Below are positions 1-7,397 of a stretch of 20,023 nt of DNA, piece after piece. The position numbers were made by a program, and so were the translations under genes. The stretch is from Collinsella sp. (lineage in GTDB: Bacteria; Actinomycetota; Coriobacteriia; Coriobacteriales; Coriobacteriaceae). The first letter of the stretch is position 1, and each line of letters begins with the position of its first letter. Where the stretch lies: assembly GCA_022728415.1 (NCBI GenBank), contig JAIJJM010000008.1, positions 1 to 20,023 of the forward strand, in the 5' to 3' direction. The notes below the pieces were generated by a model. The model saw only the letters and a list, made by a program, of their open reading frames with translations. It had not been told where the DNA came from and ran no database searches.

Positions 1-156
1 GGCACCATGCAACAGACGCAAGTTAGGCTAAGCCTTATACCCCTGTAAGTTTTTTACAGGGGTTTTTTGTGCACAGAAAACCCCCAGCTAGGCTGGGGGG
101 GGCCGGAAAGCTTTCAGCTTTGAGCCAGTTATTAAAACTCTGAACCGGTTCCTGGC
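1..156. other. Left-edge segment with tandem strong hairpins, possible insertion-sequence end
   Basis: No gene is visible. The segment holds a perfect 10-bp stem (39-48 with 54-63) followed by six T residues, which reads as a rho-independent terminator on the + strand. It is followed by a second perfect 8-bp G/C stem (81-88 with 92-99, loop TAG) and a 10-bp palindrome GAAAGCTTTC (106-115). Recognisable iroN coding sequence starts only at about 157, so this DNA replaced the 5' part of iroN. Tandem hairpins of this kind occur at the ends of IS200/IS605-type elements, where they block read-through and hide the transposase ribosome site. That assignment is a guess from architecture only, because no transposase lies in the window. 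Confidence 0.35.
39..68 (+). terminator. Rho-independent terminator-like hairpin
   Basis: ACCCCTGTAA (39-48) pairs perfectly with TTACAGGGGT (54-63) around a 5-nt loop, and a run of six T residues (63-68) follows. The stem is followed by a T run only on the + strand, so it would stop rightward transcription before the iroN remnant. Confidence 0.6.
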
Positions 157-297
157 ACGAATATCATTCCCGGCCTGCGCTTTGATTATCTCAGCGACTC
201 CGGCGGGAACTTCAGCCGCAGTCTGAATCTTTCGCAGGAATTGGGCGATTATTTCAAAGTCAAAGCAGGGGTTGCCCGAACCTTTAAAGCCCCAAAC
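157..297 (+). pseudogene. iroN: iroN fragment 1 (salmochelin receptor, internal part)
   Basis: This is an in-frame piece of the TonB-dependent outer-membrane receptor IroN, which takes up salmochelin and related catecholate siderophores. The translation runs from about TNIIPGLRFDYLS to ARTFKAPN and matches the same stretch of the paralogue FepA (PGLRFD, ARAYKAPS) as I remember it. The signal peptide, TonB box, plug domain and the first part of the barrel are missing, lost at the junction near 156. The reading frame stops at the IS150 insertion after codon AAC (295-297) and resumes in the same frame at 1745. The receptor is therefore truncated at its N-terminus and also interrupted. Confidence 0.85.
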
Positions 298-323
298 TGT
301 ACTGACCCCAAAAAGTTGGACAG

Positions 324-1176
324 TTAAACACGAGGCATATAGGTCTGATTCCGATATTCAATTGGAGTCAGACCTTTTAATTTCAGGCTAATTCTTCTGC
401 TGTTGTAGTATTCAATATATTCCGTAACAGCATCCTTCAGTTCGCTTATATTACTGAACTCATCAAGATAAAAACACTCCGACTTTAAGGTTCCAAAGAA
501 ACACTCCACCACAGCATTATCCAGACAATTGCCTTTTCTGGACATGCTTTGTTTAATACCATGTTCTTTAAGGATATTTTGATATCTTCTCATACGATAC
601 TGCCATCCCTGGTCAGAGTGCAGAACAGGATGCTCGTGAGGATTAAGCATTTTTGAATGCCTGATCGAGCATATTCTCAACCATGTTCATCACTGGTCTT
701 TCCGAAAGGCTGTAAGAAATAACATCATTGTTGAAGAGATCTATTACTGGAGACAAATACAGCTTGCGCCCATTGACTGCAAATTCAGTAACATCGGTAA
801 CCCACTTCTCGTTTGGCCGCGTAACCTTGAAATCTCTTTGGAGAACATTGGGGGCGGTTTGCCCTACCTCTCCTCTGTAAGAGCGGTATCGCTTGACCTT
901 AATCGCTGCCTTAAGTGAGAGGGTTCCCATCAGGCGCTGAACAGCTTTATGGTTAATCTGTTTCCCTTCTCGATGAAGAGACAGCGTTACCCTACGGTAT
1001 CCGTATCGGCCTCTATTCTCATGATAAATCTCACCAATACGCTTTTTAACGTCCGCATACTTGTCAGGCTTGCTGAGAGCCTTTAGATGGTAATAAAACG
1101 TACTGCGCGGTATCTCCGCAGCCCTGAGAAGCTCATCAAGAGGATAAAACTGCCTTATCTCGTTGAGTACTTTCAC
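324..1176 (-). pseudogene. insK: IS150 orfB (DDE transposase part), frameshifted
   Basis: OrfB carries the catalytic retroviral-integrase core of the IS150 transposase. The N-terminal part (from ATG at 1176 to about 650) contains the HTH_21 region, the motif NRGRYGYRR and the first catalytic Asp in WVTDVTEF. The C-terminal part contains LHSDQGWQY with the second Asp and [13 protein letters not shown] with the catalytic Glu. The two parts are in different frames. The minus strand reads CAAAAATGCTTAAT where IS150 should read CAAAAAGCTTAAT, so there is one extra base at about 649. The first frame then ends in FKNA and a stop. Translation cannot produce a full transposase, so this copy should be unable to move by itself. 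Confidence 0.9.
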
Positions 1177-1694
1177 TTTTTCGTGGGATGAGCTAAGGCT
1201 TTCAGCTTTTTTAGATACACAAGCCGCGTTTCAAGAAATCGAACTTGCCTTTCAAGATCCTCAATGCGTCGGTCTTTTGACAGCTTCAATGCTGATGCCG
1301 CTTTTTCTGGATCAACTGATATTGCAATGTTTCTTTTGGTGCCAATCTTGAGCGCGCGTAAACCAGCTTCTCCGCGCTCTTCATAAACCTTCAGCCACCT
1401 GGCTACAGAACCACTACCAGCAAGCATAAAGTGAGCAGCAGCCTGATTAAGGGACATGTGCTGCTCGATCACAGCTTTCACGACCTTAATACGCAACTCT
1501 GGATCAGCACTAACACCTTTAGGTTTGGGAATTAAACCTTTTTCTCCATGTTTTTCATAGAGGGCAACCCATGTCCTGACCTGGATTCGGGGGGCACCAA
1601 AACGTGCCGAGATGATCCTGTAACCATCATCAGTAGTGAAGTAGTGATTCACGACTTCAAGGCGCTTTTCAAAAGGGTATTTTGGCTTTGACAT
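1173..1694 (-). CDS. insJ: IS150 OrfA (helix-turn-helix protein)
   Basis: This is the 173-residue OrfA of IS150, the DNA-binding N-terminal part of the OrfAB transposase. It contains two helix-turn-helix repeats (about residues 10-50 and 65-115, including FEKRLEVVNHYF and LNQAAAHFMLAGSGSVARWL) and a leucine-zipper-like C-terminus (RRIEDLERQVRFLETRL). The IS3-type slippery heptamer A AAA AAG lies at 1212-1206 on the minus strand, inside codons L-K-K near the end, where a -1 shift normally joins OrfA to OrfB. OrfA overlaps the orfB start by four bases. It appears intact and may still be made, but orfB downstream is broken. Confidence 0.92.
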   Translation of the reverse strand: MSKPKYPFEKRLEVVNHYFTTDDGYRIISARFGAPRIQVRTWVALYEKHGEKGLIPKPKGVSADPELRIKVVKAVIEQHMSLNQAAAHFMLAGSGSVARWLKVYEERGEAGLRALKIGTKRNIAISVDPEKAASALKLSKDRRIEDLERQVRFLETRLVYLKKLKALAHPTKK

Positions 1695-1741
1695 ATCAGG
1701 AGCTATTCCATTTCATCGTCCAACAAAATGGGTGCAGTACA

Positions 1742-2473
1742 AACCTGTATCAATCCAGTGAAGGCTATCTGCTCTACTCGAAAGGCAATGGCTGTCCAAA
1801 AGATATTACATCAGGCGGGTGCTACCTGATCGGTAATAAAGATCTCGATCCGGAAATCAGCGTCAATAAAGAAATTGGGCTGGAGTTCACCTGGGAAGAT
1901 TACCACGCAAGTGTGACCTACTTCCGCAATGATTACCAGAATAAGATCGTGGCCGGGGATAACGTTATCGGGCAAACCGCTTCAGGCGCATATATCCTCA
2001 AGTGGCAGAATGGCGGGAAAGCTCTGGTGGACGGTATCGAAGCCAGTATGTCTTTCCCACTGGTGAAAGATCGTCTGAACTGGAATACCAATGCCACATG
2101 GATGATCACTTCGGAGCAAAAAGACACCGGTAATCCTCTGTCGGTCATCCCGAAATATACTATTAATAACTCGCTTAACTGGACCATCACCCAGGCGTTT
2201 TCTGCCAGCGTCAACTGGACGTTATATGGCAGACAAAAACCGCGTACTCATGCGGAAACCCGCAGTGAAGATACTGGCGGTCTGTCAGGTAAAGAGCTGG
2301 GCGCTTATTCACTGGTGGGGACGAACTTCAATTACGATATTAATAAAAATCTGCGTCTTAATGTCGGCGTCAGTAATATCCTCAATAAACAGATCTTCCG
2401 ATCTTCTGAAGGGGCGAATACCTATAACGAGCCAGGCCGGGCTTATTATGCCGGAGTTACCGCATCATTCTGA
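1742..2473 (+). pseudogene. iroN: iroN fragment 2 (salmochelin receptor, C-terminal barrel)
   Basis: This is the C-terminal part of IroN, about 243 codons in one open frame from LYQSSEGYLLYSKG to the stop at 2471-2473. It ends in a typical outer-membrane barrel signature, with aromatic-rich alternating strands and a terminal Phe (YYAGVTASF). Family motifs shared with FepA include INKEIGLEF-like, YFRNDYQNKI and YNEPGRAYY. The frame continues directly from fragment 1 if IS150 and one AAC copy are removed. There is no start codon or signal peptide of its own. An ATG at 1682 lies inside IS150 sequence and would give a product that cannot be exported. The gene converges with iroE, as in the usual iro locus order. 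Confidence 0.9.
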
Positions 2474-2490
2474 TCGTAGTGTTTCAGGCG

Positions 2491-2516
2491 CACTGCCCGC
2501 GTAAAAGCAGGCAGTG
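2491..2516. terminator. Bidirectional hairpin between iroN and iroE
   Basis: CACTGCC (2491-2497) pairs with GGCAGTG (2510-2516), extended by an inner GC pair across one mismatch. It lies in the 44-bp gap between the converging iroN and iroE stop codons, the usual place for a shared terminator. The T tract is poor (TTTA), so strength is uncertain. Confidence 0.45.
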
Positions 2517-2517
2517 T

Positions 2518-3474
2518 TTAGTGGCTTAACTCATGACAACCTGCTGTGTAATTTGCGTTTTCACCACTGATATCTAACAGTGCCTGGCGAAAGGAGGCAT
2601 TGAACATTGGCCCGTGTCCCAGGTTGGGGAAATCCCAAAATACGGCATTGACGCCTTTATCTTTCAGTATAGTGAGAGGGGGATGAATTTTCGACAGCAC
2701 CCCGACAGCATGCGTTTCCCGGTTATCACCCTGTGTCGCCGAGCCTTCCATTATCGCCAGGTGTTTGGCGCAGAATTGCAGAGGCTCAACCGCCGTAACG
2801 CGGCTTAGCAAAGCATCATAACCTCTGCCCAACGACGGGCTGGCGCTGTAGTACGACCGGAAGTAAGAGGAGGACAGCCAGGAATCCAGCACGAAGAGGC
2901 CGCCGTAGGAGTGCCCCCATAAGCCGCGGCGTTGCCGATCGATATTCAGTCCCTGTTCCACTTTTGGGGCAATACGCGTTTCCAGTAACTGGCGGAAGTT
3001 GTTGCTGCCACCACTCTTACGGCTAAAACGCCCTGAGTGGAGATCTGTTTTTCTGCTTTCTGTTGCTGGCATATAGTCGTAAGCCCTGCTGTTGAGATCG
3101 AAAGGGAGGTTGGTCTGATACCCGACAGCCACGATCACTGGCGGTGTTTTTTCTGACAATTGTTTGAGCAGTTCGTCATCCAGGCGGTCCATAACTGCGT
3201 TACCGTCAAGCATATATAAAATCGGGTAACCCGATGCCGGTGCGGTTGTATTCGGCACGGCCGTCCATACCCGATAATGGCGTGTGCCATCGACAGAGTC
3301 GAAAGAGGTGGCGCTGAAATGGTAAAACACGGAGCCTTTATCGGCTATATTCGGCCCCAGTGGCCGCATATCCGGCTTCGCATAAACTTGCGCACTACAG
3401 ATAAGGGTGAGGCAAGAAAGATGAAAGAAAATCGCTTTATGCGGGCGTGTTGAGCGATACTCGCGGGCATACAT
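2518..3474 (-). CDS. iroE: IroE, periplasmic salmochelin/enterobactin esterase
   Basis: The 318-residue protein matches IroE in length and motifs. It is a serine esterase of the IroE/Fes type, anchored in or exported to the periplasm, that hydrolyses the trilactone ring of enterobactin and glucosylated enterobactin, giving linear forms. The N-terminus has a basic segment and a hydrophobic stretch (about 14-32) that can act as signal or anchor. The nucleophile elbow GHSYGG places Ser189, and LGHGP places His287; these match the Ser-His dyad known for IroE. The start ATG at 3474 has a purine-rich AAGGAA upstream. It lies downstream of iroD on the same strand, 84 bp after the iroD stop. It looks intact, although the receptor and exporter of this pathway are broken here. 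Confidence 0.95.
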   Translation of the reverse strand: MYAREYRSTRPHKAIFFHLSCLTLICSAQVYAKPDMRPLGPNIADKGSVFYHFSATSFDSVDGTRHYRVWTAVPNTTAPASGYPILYMLDGNAVMDRLDDELLKQLSEKTPPVIVAVGYQTNLPFDLNSRAYDYMPATESRKTDLHSGRFSRKSGGSNNFRQLLETRIAPKVEQGLNIDRQRRGLWGHSYGGLFVLDSWLSSSYFRSYYSASPSLGRGYDALLSRVTAVEPLQFCAKHLAIMEGSATQGDNRETHAVGVLSKIHPPLTILKDKGVNAVFWDFPNLGHGPMFNASFRQALLDISGENANYTAGCHELSH

Positions 3475-3558
3475 CTGATGATTATTCCTTTTCCGCAGGT
3501 GACAATTTGATTTATTCAGGAAGTCTGTACCGTTTCCTGAAAGTGTTTGTGGGTCAAC

Positions 3559-4788
3559 TCAACCCTGTAGTAAACCAATCCCGTCAATCAGTGCACCGCG
3601 CCACCATGCGTAATCGTGACCACCGGTGTAGATTGCGCAATGGCTTTCGACGCCAGCGGTAATCAGCCGCTGGTGAAGTTGCTGAACGTGAGGCACTGTC
3701 GAACCTTCCAGCGATCCCACGCACAGGCTGATACGCACGCCCTGCGGTGGGGCAGAAAGCAGATGCTCACTCACCCATGAGGTATCGGTTTCGCTGAACA
3801 AGCCTGGTCGACTGGTTCTTTCTGGCGTCCACCACATTGAAGGAGAGTGGCTGAGCACCAGACCGAACGTTTCCGGTGCGTAACGAGCCCCCATTAGCGC
3901 ACTGATCCCGCCGAGGCTCTGCCCGGCCAGCACTGTGCGCGAACGGTCTGCCCACTGACGCTGCGGTTGTTCAGCGCGGATCATCGGCAGCAGATGTCCT
4001 GCGATATCCTTTATCAGCTTGCTGCGCCCGCCGAGTATCTCAGTGCGTTCATGTTCATTAATGTTGTCAATGCCCAGTACAGCCACGGGCACGATGCGCC
4101 TGTTATTTATGGCGGCGTCAATTGCCGCGCATACGCCAAGGTGATCAAACCTGGTTTCACCATCGGGCAGCACGACCAGCCCGAGGGGCTGAGAAATATC
4201 AATATCCGGAATATAGAGCCGAACCTGGCGAGATTTCCCGGCGATAATGCGCATGGAGGTAAGCAGTTGTCCGGTGTGGAAGCCGCCGTTCCATTCCGAC
4301 TGGGCGGGAGCTTTATCAAGTGTCAGCACTGATTCCTTTGCGTTTCCCCGAACGTTGATCTCCGGCATTTTGTTTAGCGGATCGGCCTTTCCGGCGAGGG
4401 TGGCAAAACGGCCTCCGGACAATGCAATCGTCTCAGCCGTAGTGCCGGGGGGGATTTCCAGCAGCGAATAGGAGCCGCAGTAACTTGCGGGTAAACGCAG
4501 TGTCAGTGTCCAGATATCCGTTTCGGGAAGGGCGCTCATCATTCCTTTTTCTACGTGCTCTTTATCCGTCACCCGGTTCAGACGCAGATAAACGCCCTGC
4601 AGAGGATGTCGGGCGCGCCACAGAAAGGTCACTTCTCGCTCATCTTCCGCTCCTTCGACTGGCGTCACAAGAGGAACATTCAGCGACTCAGCTTCGCGCC
4701 AGAAGTCAGTAAGGTTAGCAATGTGGCCCGCTGCCAGTTGGTTGCGCAGGCTGGCGATAGCAGAGGGATGTTGTTGCATGTTCAGCAT
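3559..4788 (-). CDS. iroD: IroD, cytoplasmic ferric-salmochelin esterase (Fes family)
   Basis: The 409-residue protein is the Fes-like esterase of the salmochelin pathway. It opens the imported iron-loaded siderophore in the cytoplasm to release iron. An N-terminal enterochelin-esterase domain (about 1-160, with WRARHPLQGVYLRLNRV) precedes an alpha/beta-hydrolase domain. The nucleophile elbow AGQSLGG places Ser291, and GGHDYAWWR places His391, the standard Fes arrangement. No signal peptide is seen, as expected for a cytosolic enzyme. ATG at 4788 is used, with AAAGAG upstream; a second ATG three codons later is possible. It follows iroC in the usual iroCDE order and appears full length, but iroC upstream is damaged, so its original transcription unit has been cut. 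Confidence 0.95.
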   Translation of the reverse strand: MLNMQQHPSAIASLRNQLAAGHIANLTDFWREAESLNVPLVTPVEGAEDEREVTFLWRARHPLQGVYLRLNRVTDKEHVEKGMMSALPETDIWTLTLRLPASYCGSYSLLEIPPGTTAETIALSGGRFATLAGKADPLNKMPEINVRGNAKESVLTLDKAPAQSEWNGGFHTGQLLTSMRIIAGKSRQVRLYIPDIDISQPLGLVVLPDGETRFDHLGVCAAIDAAINNRRIVPVAVLGIDNINEHERTEILGGRSKLIKDIAGHLLPMIRAEQPQRQWADRSRTVLAGQSLGGISALMGARYAPETFGLVLSHSPSMWWTPERTSRPGLFSETDTSWVSEHLLSAPPQGVRISLCVGSLEGSTVPHVQQLHQRLITAGVESHCAIYTGGHDYAWWRGALIDGIGLLQG

Positions 4789-4891
4789 TCATACTCTTTA
4801 AAAATTAAGGATGTCAGTATAAATAATTAAAGCGGCTATTCACGGTACCGCCGCTTCTGACTGTGTTTTTAATACATTACGTGTCCAGTAA

Positions 4892-6155
4892 CTATCCCGG
4901 GGTTTCCTCCTTCATGTTGTGCTGGCGATGGAGCGCAGTACTGCTGACGTTGTCATGCCATAAGCGGGTATAGAGGCCGCCTGCAGATAACAGCTGTTCG
5001 TGGGTTCCGTATTCCGCAAGTAACCCCTTATCAATAACGGCAATCAGATCGCAGCGTTGCGCGGTGGTCAGACGATGTGCAACAATCAGCGCCGAGTGCT
5101 TCCCGGCATGCACGACATCTGTTAACGATGACATCAGTCGTTCTTCGGATGTGCGATCCAGACATGACGTGGCTTCGTCGAGCAGCAGGATGTGAGCATT
5201 CGCCAGTTGCGCGCGGGCCAGCGCAATCAACTGGCGCTGACCTGCGGACAGATCGGCTCCGCCGTTATTCACCGGTGTCCGGAATCCCTGCGGCAGATTG
5301 CACACCATCTCATACAGCCCTGCCCGCTGTGAGGCAATTTCAACGTCTTCATTGGTGGCGGATGCCGTGAATAACGAATGTTTTCTGCAATATCACTACT
5401 AAACAGTGCTACATCCTGATCGACAAGCCCAATCTGGCGACGATACTCAGTGAGCGAGGCATCATCGAGCATTTGCACACCGATTCTGATGTTGCCGTGC
5501 GTGGGGAAATACAACCCGGCAATCAGCTTAATCAGCGTCGACTTACCCGCACCGCTGCGACCGACGACCGCGACAACCATTCCCTCAGGGATCGTCAGGG
5601 TAAGTTTGTTCAGAGCTGGCTCGTGACTGGCGGGATAACTGAACGTGACCTCATCAAGATGCAGTGCACCGGTGACGGGGAGGAGCGAAGAGGACCCGAG
5701 GTCCTCAGTGCCTTCTGTCGCCAGTAGTTCATCAATATGTTTGCCGCTGGCTGTCGCCTGCTGCCAGGCGTTGACAATCCTTGATAACTGCTGCCAATCC
5801 TCGATCGAATAGAGCGGAATACGCAGTTGCGCGGAAGCGCTCCGATAACGCGCGCAGCGGGACGCCCTCCAGTTCCTGCTGATTATGCGATTGCACGACG
5901 CGCAGGCCGGAGACTTTCTCCTGCAGGGTGCTTGTTGACTTTGCCCGTGCCTGTGCATAAGAAGGGGTACTGAGGCGGCGATAAATCATGGTTGCCATTG
6001 CGGCCACTGGCACTGTGCTTAATGCCGTCAGCGCCAGGAACGGGTCGAGCCAGAACATGGTGGCGGCGATTGCGAACATTGTCACCAGACTGGTGGCCGC
6101 ACCGGTAAGGCCGTTTTGCAGAAAGCGGGCGAGAGAGTCTACATCCCCATTTACC
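4892..6155 (-). pseudogene. iroC: iroC remnant (ABC exporter, C-terminal third, decayed)
   Basis: IroC is an ABC exporter of about 1200 residues for enterobactin or salmochelin. Only its last third remains. The upstream end (minus strand, from about NGDVDSLARFLQNGL at 6150) is a transmembrane segment. It is followed in another frame by the second nucleotide-binding domain with Walker A GRSGAGKST and Q-loop LVDQD, and in a third frame by LSAGQRQ, Walker B ILLLDEAT and the H-loop AHRLTT. There are two frame changes: one between about 5735 and 5960, and one near 5361-5370 just after NIRYSR. Between VVQSHNQQELE and the linker IVNAWQQATASGKHID there are roughly 50 residues fewer than an ABC exporter needs for its last two helices, so an internal deletion is likely. 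The sequence upstream of about 6155 is not iroC. Confidence 0.88.
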
Positions 6156-6611
6156 GTCTTATATCACTGGTGCTGGCAGACAGGAGTTTCATGAAACAAT
6201 AACCCGAAATCACCAGTGTCGTTCAATGTGGCAACTGTTGGAAAAGGTTCGTCACTTTATGGTTACCGTCAGCCTATTCCCCGGTGGAATGCATGGGCTA
6301 GCTAAAGTGTAGCAGTATTAGGATCTGTTATTTAGATTCGCAGGTGGGGGAGTGGGTAACGGATAATTCTACCGTAGCTAAACACAATCCGATAAATAAA
6401 TAGCCCTATTGAGTTGTGGGTGGATGTAGTGATAATTGATGGATAAAAATATTATTTTTTTTGATACTGATACCTTAATGGTTAATGAACCAAATGGAAT
6501 AATCTTAGTGTGTTGCTTTTTTATCTGACGTTAATTCCGCACTTGCTTATTATGCACAGAAAACATGGCGATAGTTTGCTAGGGTTATTTTGAGGAAAGT
6601 AAAGTATAATT
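6156..6611. other. Intergenic region upstream of the fimbrial operon
   Basis: About 450 bp with no convincing gene. The left part holds a perfect palindrome GTTTCATGAAAC (6187-6198) lying between CACTGGTG (6165-6172) and CACCAGTG (6211-6218), near the iroC breakpoint. The right part becomes AT-rich (about 6430-6600) and leads into the chaperone gene. Classical afa operons carry regulator genes (afaA of PapB type, afaF of PapI type) upstream of the chaperone gene. Neither is present here, which suggests control from elsewhere, as with AggR-controlled AAF operons. Confidence 0.6.
6525..6553 (+). promoter_or_regulatory. Candidate sigma-70 promoter of the fimbrial operon
   Basis: CTGACG (6525-6530, four of six matches to the -35 consensus) and TATTAT (6548-6553, five of six at -10) are separated by 17 bp. 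Transcription would start near 6560, giving a leader of about 50 nt. The weak -35 would fit dependence on an activator, but no activator site was recognised with confidence. Confidence 0.3.
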
Positions 6612-7379
6612 ATGAAATGTATGAAATGGATGTGGATTGTGTCATCAATAATACTTTTACCCCTTAGTTTTTTTTCATTTGCAAATGAACAAGTGTTTGG
6701 AAATGTTGAAAACAATTCAAAGGTATTTTCTTTGCGTTTAGATACAACCCGTGTTGTCTATAACCAAGGTTCGTCTGGAGAAACATTGGCAGTCATTAAT
6801 GAGCATGATTATCCGATATTAGTTCAGGCAGAGGTGCTGCTTGAAGACCAAAGAACTCCAGCACCTTTTGTAATAACGCCACCACTGTTTCGGCTTGATG
6901 CTCTACAATCTAGTCGTCTTCGTATTATTCAAACTGGAGGTGATTTCCCGACAGATCGTGAAACTCTACAGTGGGTTTGTATAAAGGGGATCCCGCCGAA
7001 AGTTGATGATAAGTGGGCTGAGGAAAATAGTAAGAATAAAGATAATACAGATAAAGTAGCTCTGGACATACAAGTTTCTGTTAAAAGTTGCATTAAATTA
7101 TTTGTCCGTCCGAAAATGGTGAAAGGTCATCCAGATGACGTTGCCGAAAATGTAAAATGGCAGAAGGTTGGTAATAGGTTGAAAGGAGTAAACCCAACAC
7201 CATTCTATATAAATCTCGCGGAATTGAAAGTGGGCGAAAAAGAAATACTGGAGCGTCATTATATAGCGCCATTTGGCTCTTATGAATATCCTATCGATAT
7301 GAATTGGAAGGGGGGGGTTACATGGAGAATAGTGACCGATTATGGTGGGATCAGTAACCAATTTAAAGCAAAGCTTTAA
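6612..7379 (+). CDS. afaB: Periplasmic FGL-type fimbrial chaperone (AfaB/AggD/Caf1M family)
   Basis: The 255-residue protein is a PapD-like chaperone that captures fibre subunits in the periplasm and passes them to the usher. A signal peptide covers about residues 1-24 (cut near FSFA/NEQ). Two cysteines, Cys123 in WVCIKGIPP and Cys160 in SCIKLFVRP, flank a long loop (124-159). A long F1-G1 loop with this disulfide defines the FGL subfamily, which builds simple fibres of one or two subunits (Afa/Dr, AAF, CS6, F1 capsule). Arg47 and Lys162 match the basic cleft that holds the subunit C-terminus. Eight G residues in a row occur at 7310-7317 within codons near 234. The gene starts the operon, and the usher follows after 18 bp. 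The symbol follows the afa operon; aggD would be equally fair. Confidence 0.9.
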   Translation: MKCMKWMWIVSSIILLPLSFFSFANEQVFGNVENNSKVFSLRLDTTRVVYNQGSSGETLAVINEHDYPILVQAEVLLEDQRTPAPFVITPPLFRLDALQSSRLRIIQTGGDFPTDRETLQWVCIKGIPPKVDDKWAEENSKNKDNTDKVALDIQVSVKSCIKLFVRPKMVKGHPDDVAENVKWQKVGNRLKGVNPTPFYINLAELKVGEKEILERHYIAPFGSYEYPIDMNWKGGVTWRIVTDYGGISNQFKAKL

Positions 7380-7397
7380 GCTTGATGAATTTTTTTT

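Larger units (their letters stand above)
298..1741 (-). mobile_element. IS150 (IS3 family), complete copy inserted in iroN
   Basis: The element is bounded by imperfect inverted repeats, TGTACTGACCCC at the left and the complement of TGTACTGCACCC at the right. It is flanked by a 3-bp direct repeat AAC (295-297 and 1742-1744), as expected for an IS3-family insertion. Removing the element and one AAC restores the iroN reading frame exactly. Length is 1444 bp; the reference IS150 is 1443 bp as I remember it, and the extra base fits the single-base insertion in orfB. Both open frames lie on the minus strand, opposite to iroN, and their proteins match IS150 OrfA and OrfB closely. Confidence 0.93.

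Noticed and set aside
1163..1351. Plus-strand open frame inside IS150
   Set aside because: Antisense to orfA of IS150, with no recognisable protein features.
3967..4332. Plus-strand open frames within iroD
   Set aside because: They are antisense to iroD, which has all family motifs; GC-rich coding DNA often opens the opposite strand.
6605..6610. Perfect TATAAT just before the chaperone start
   Set aside because: It lies one base before the ATG, so it could not serve that gene as a -10 box except with a start inside the coding region; no fitting -35 was chosen.
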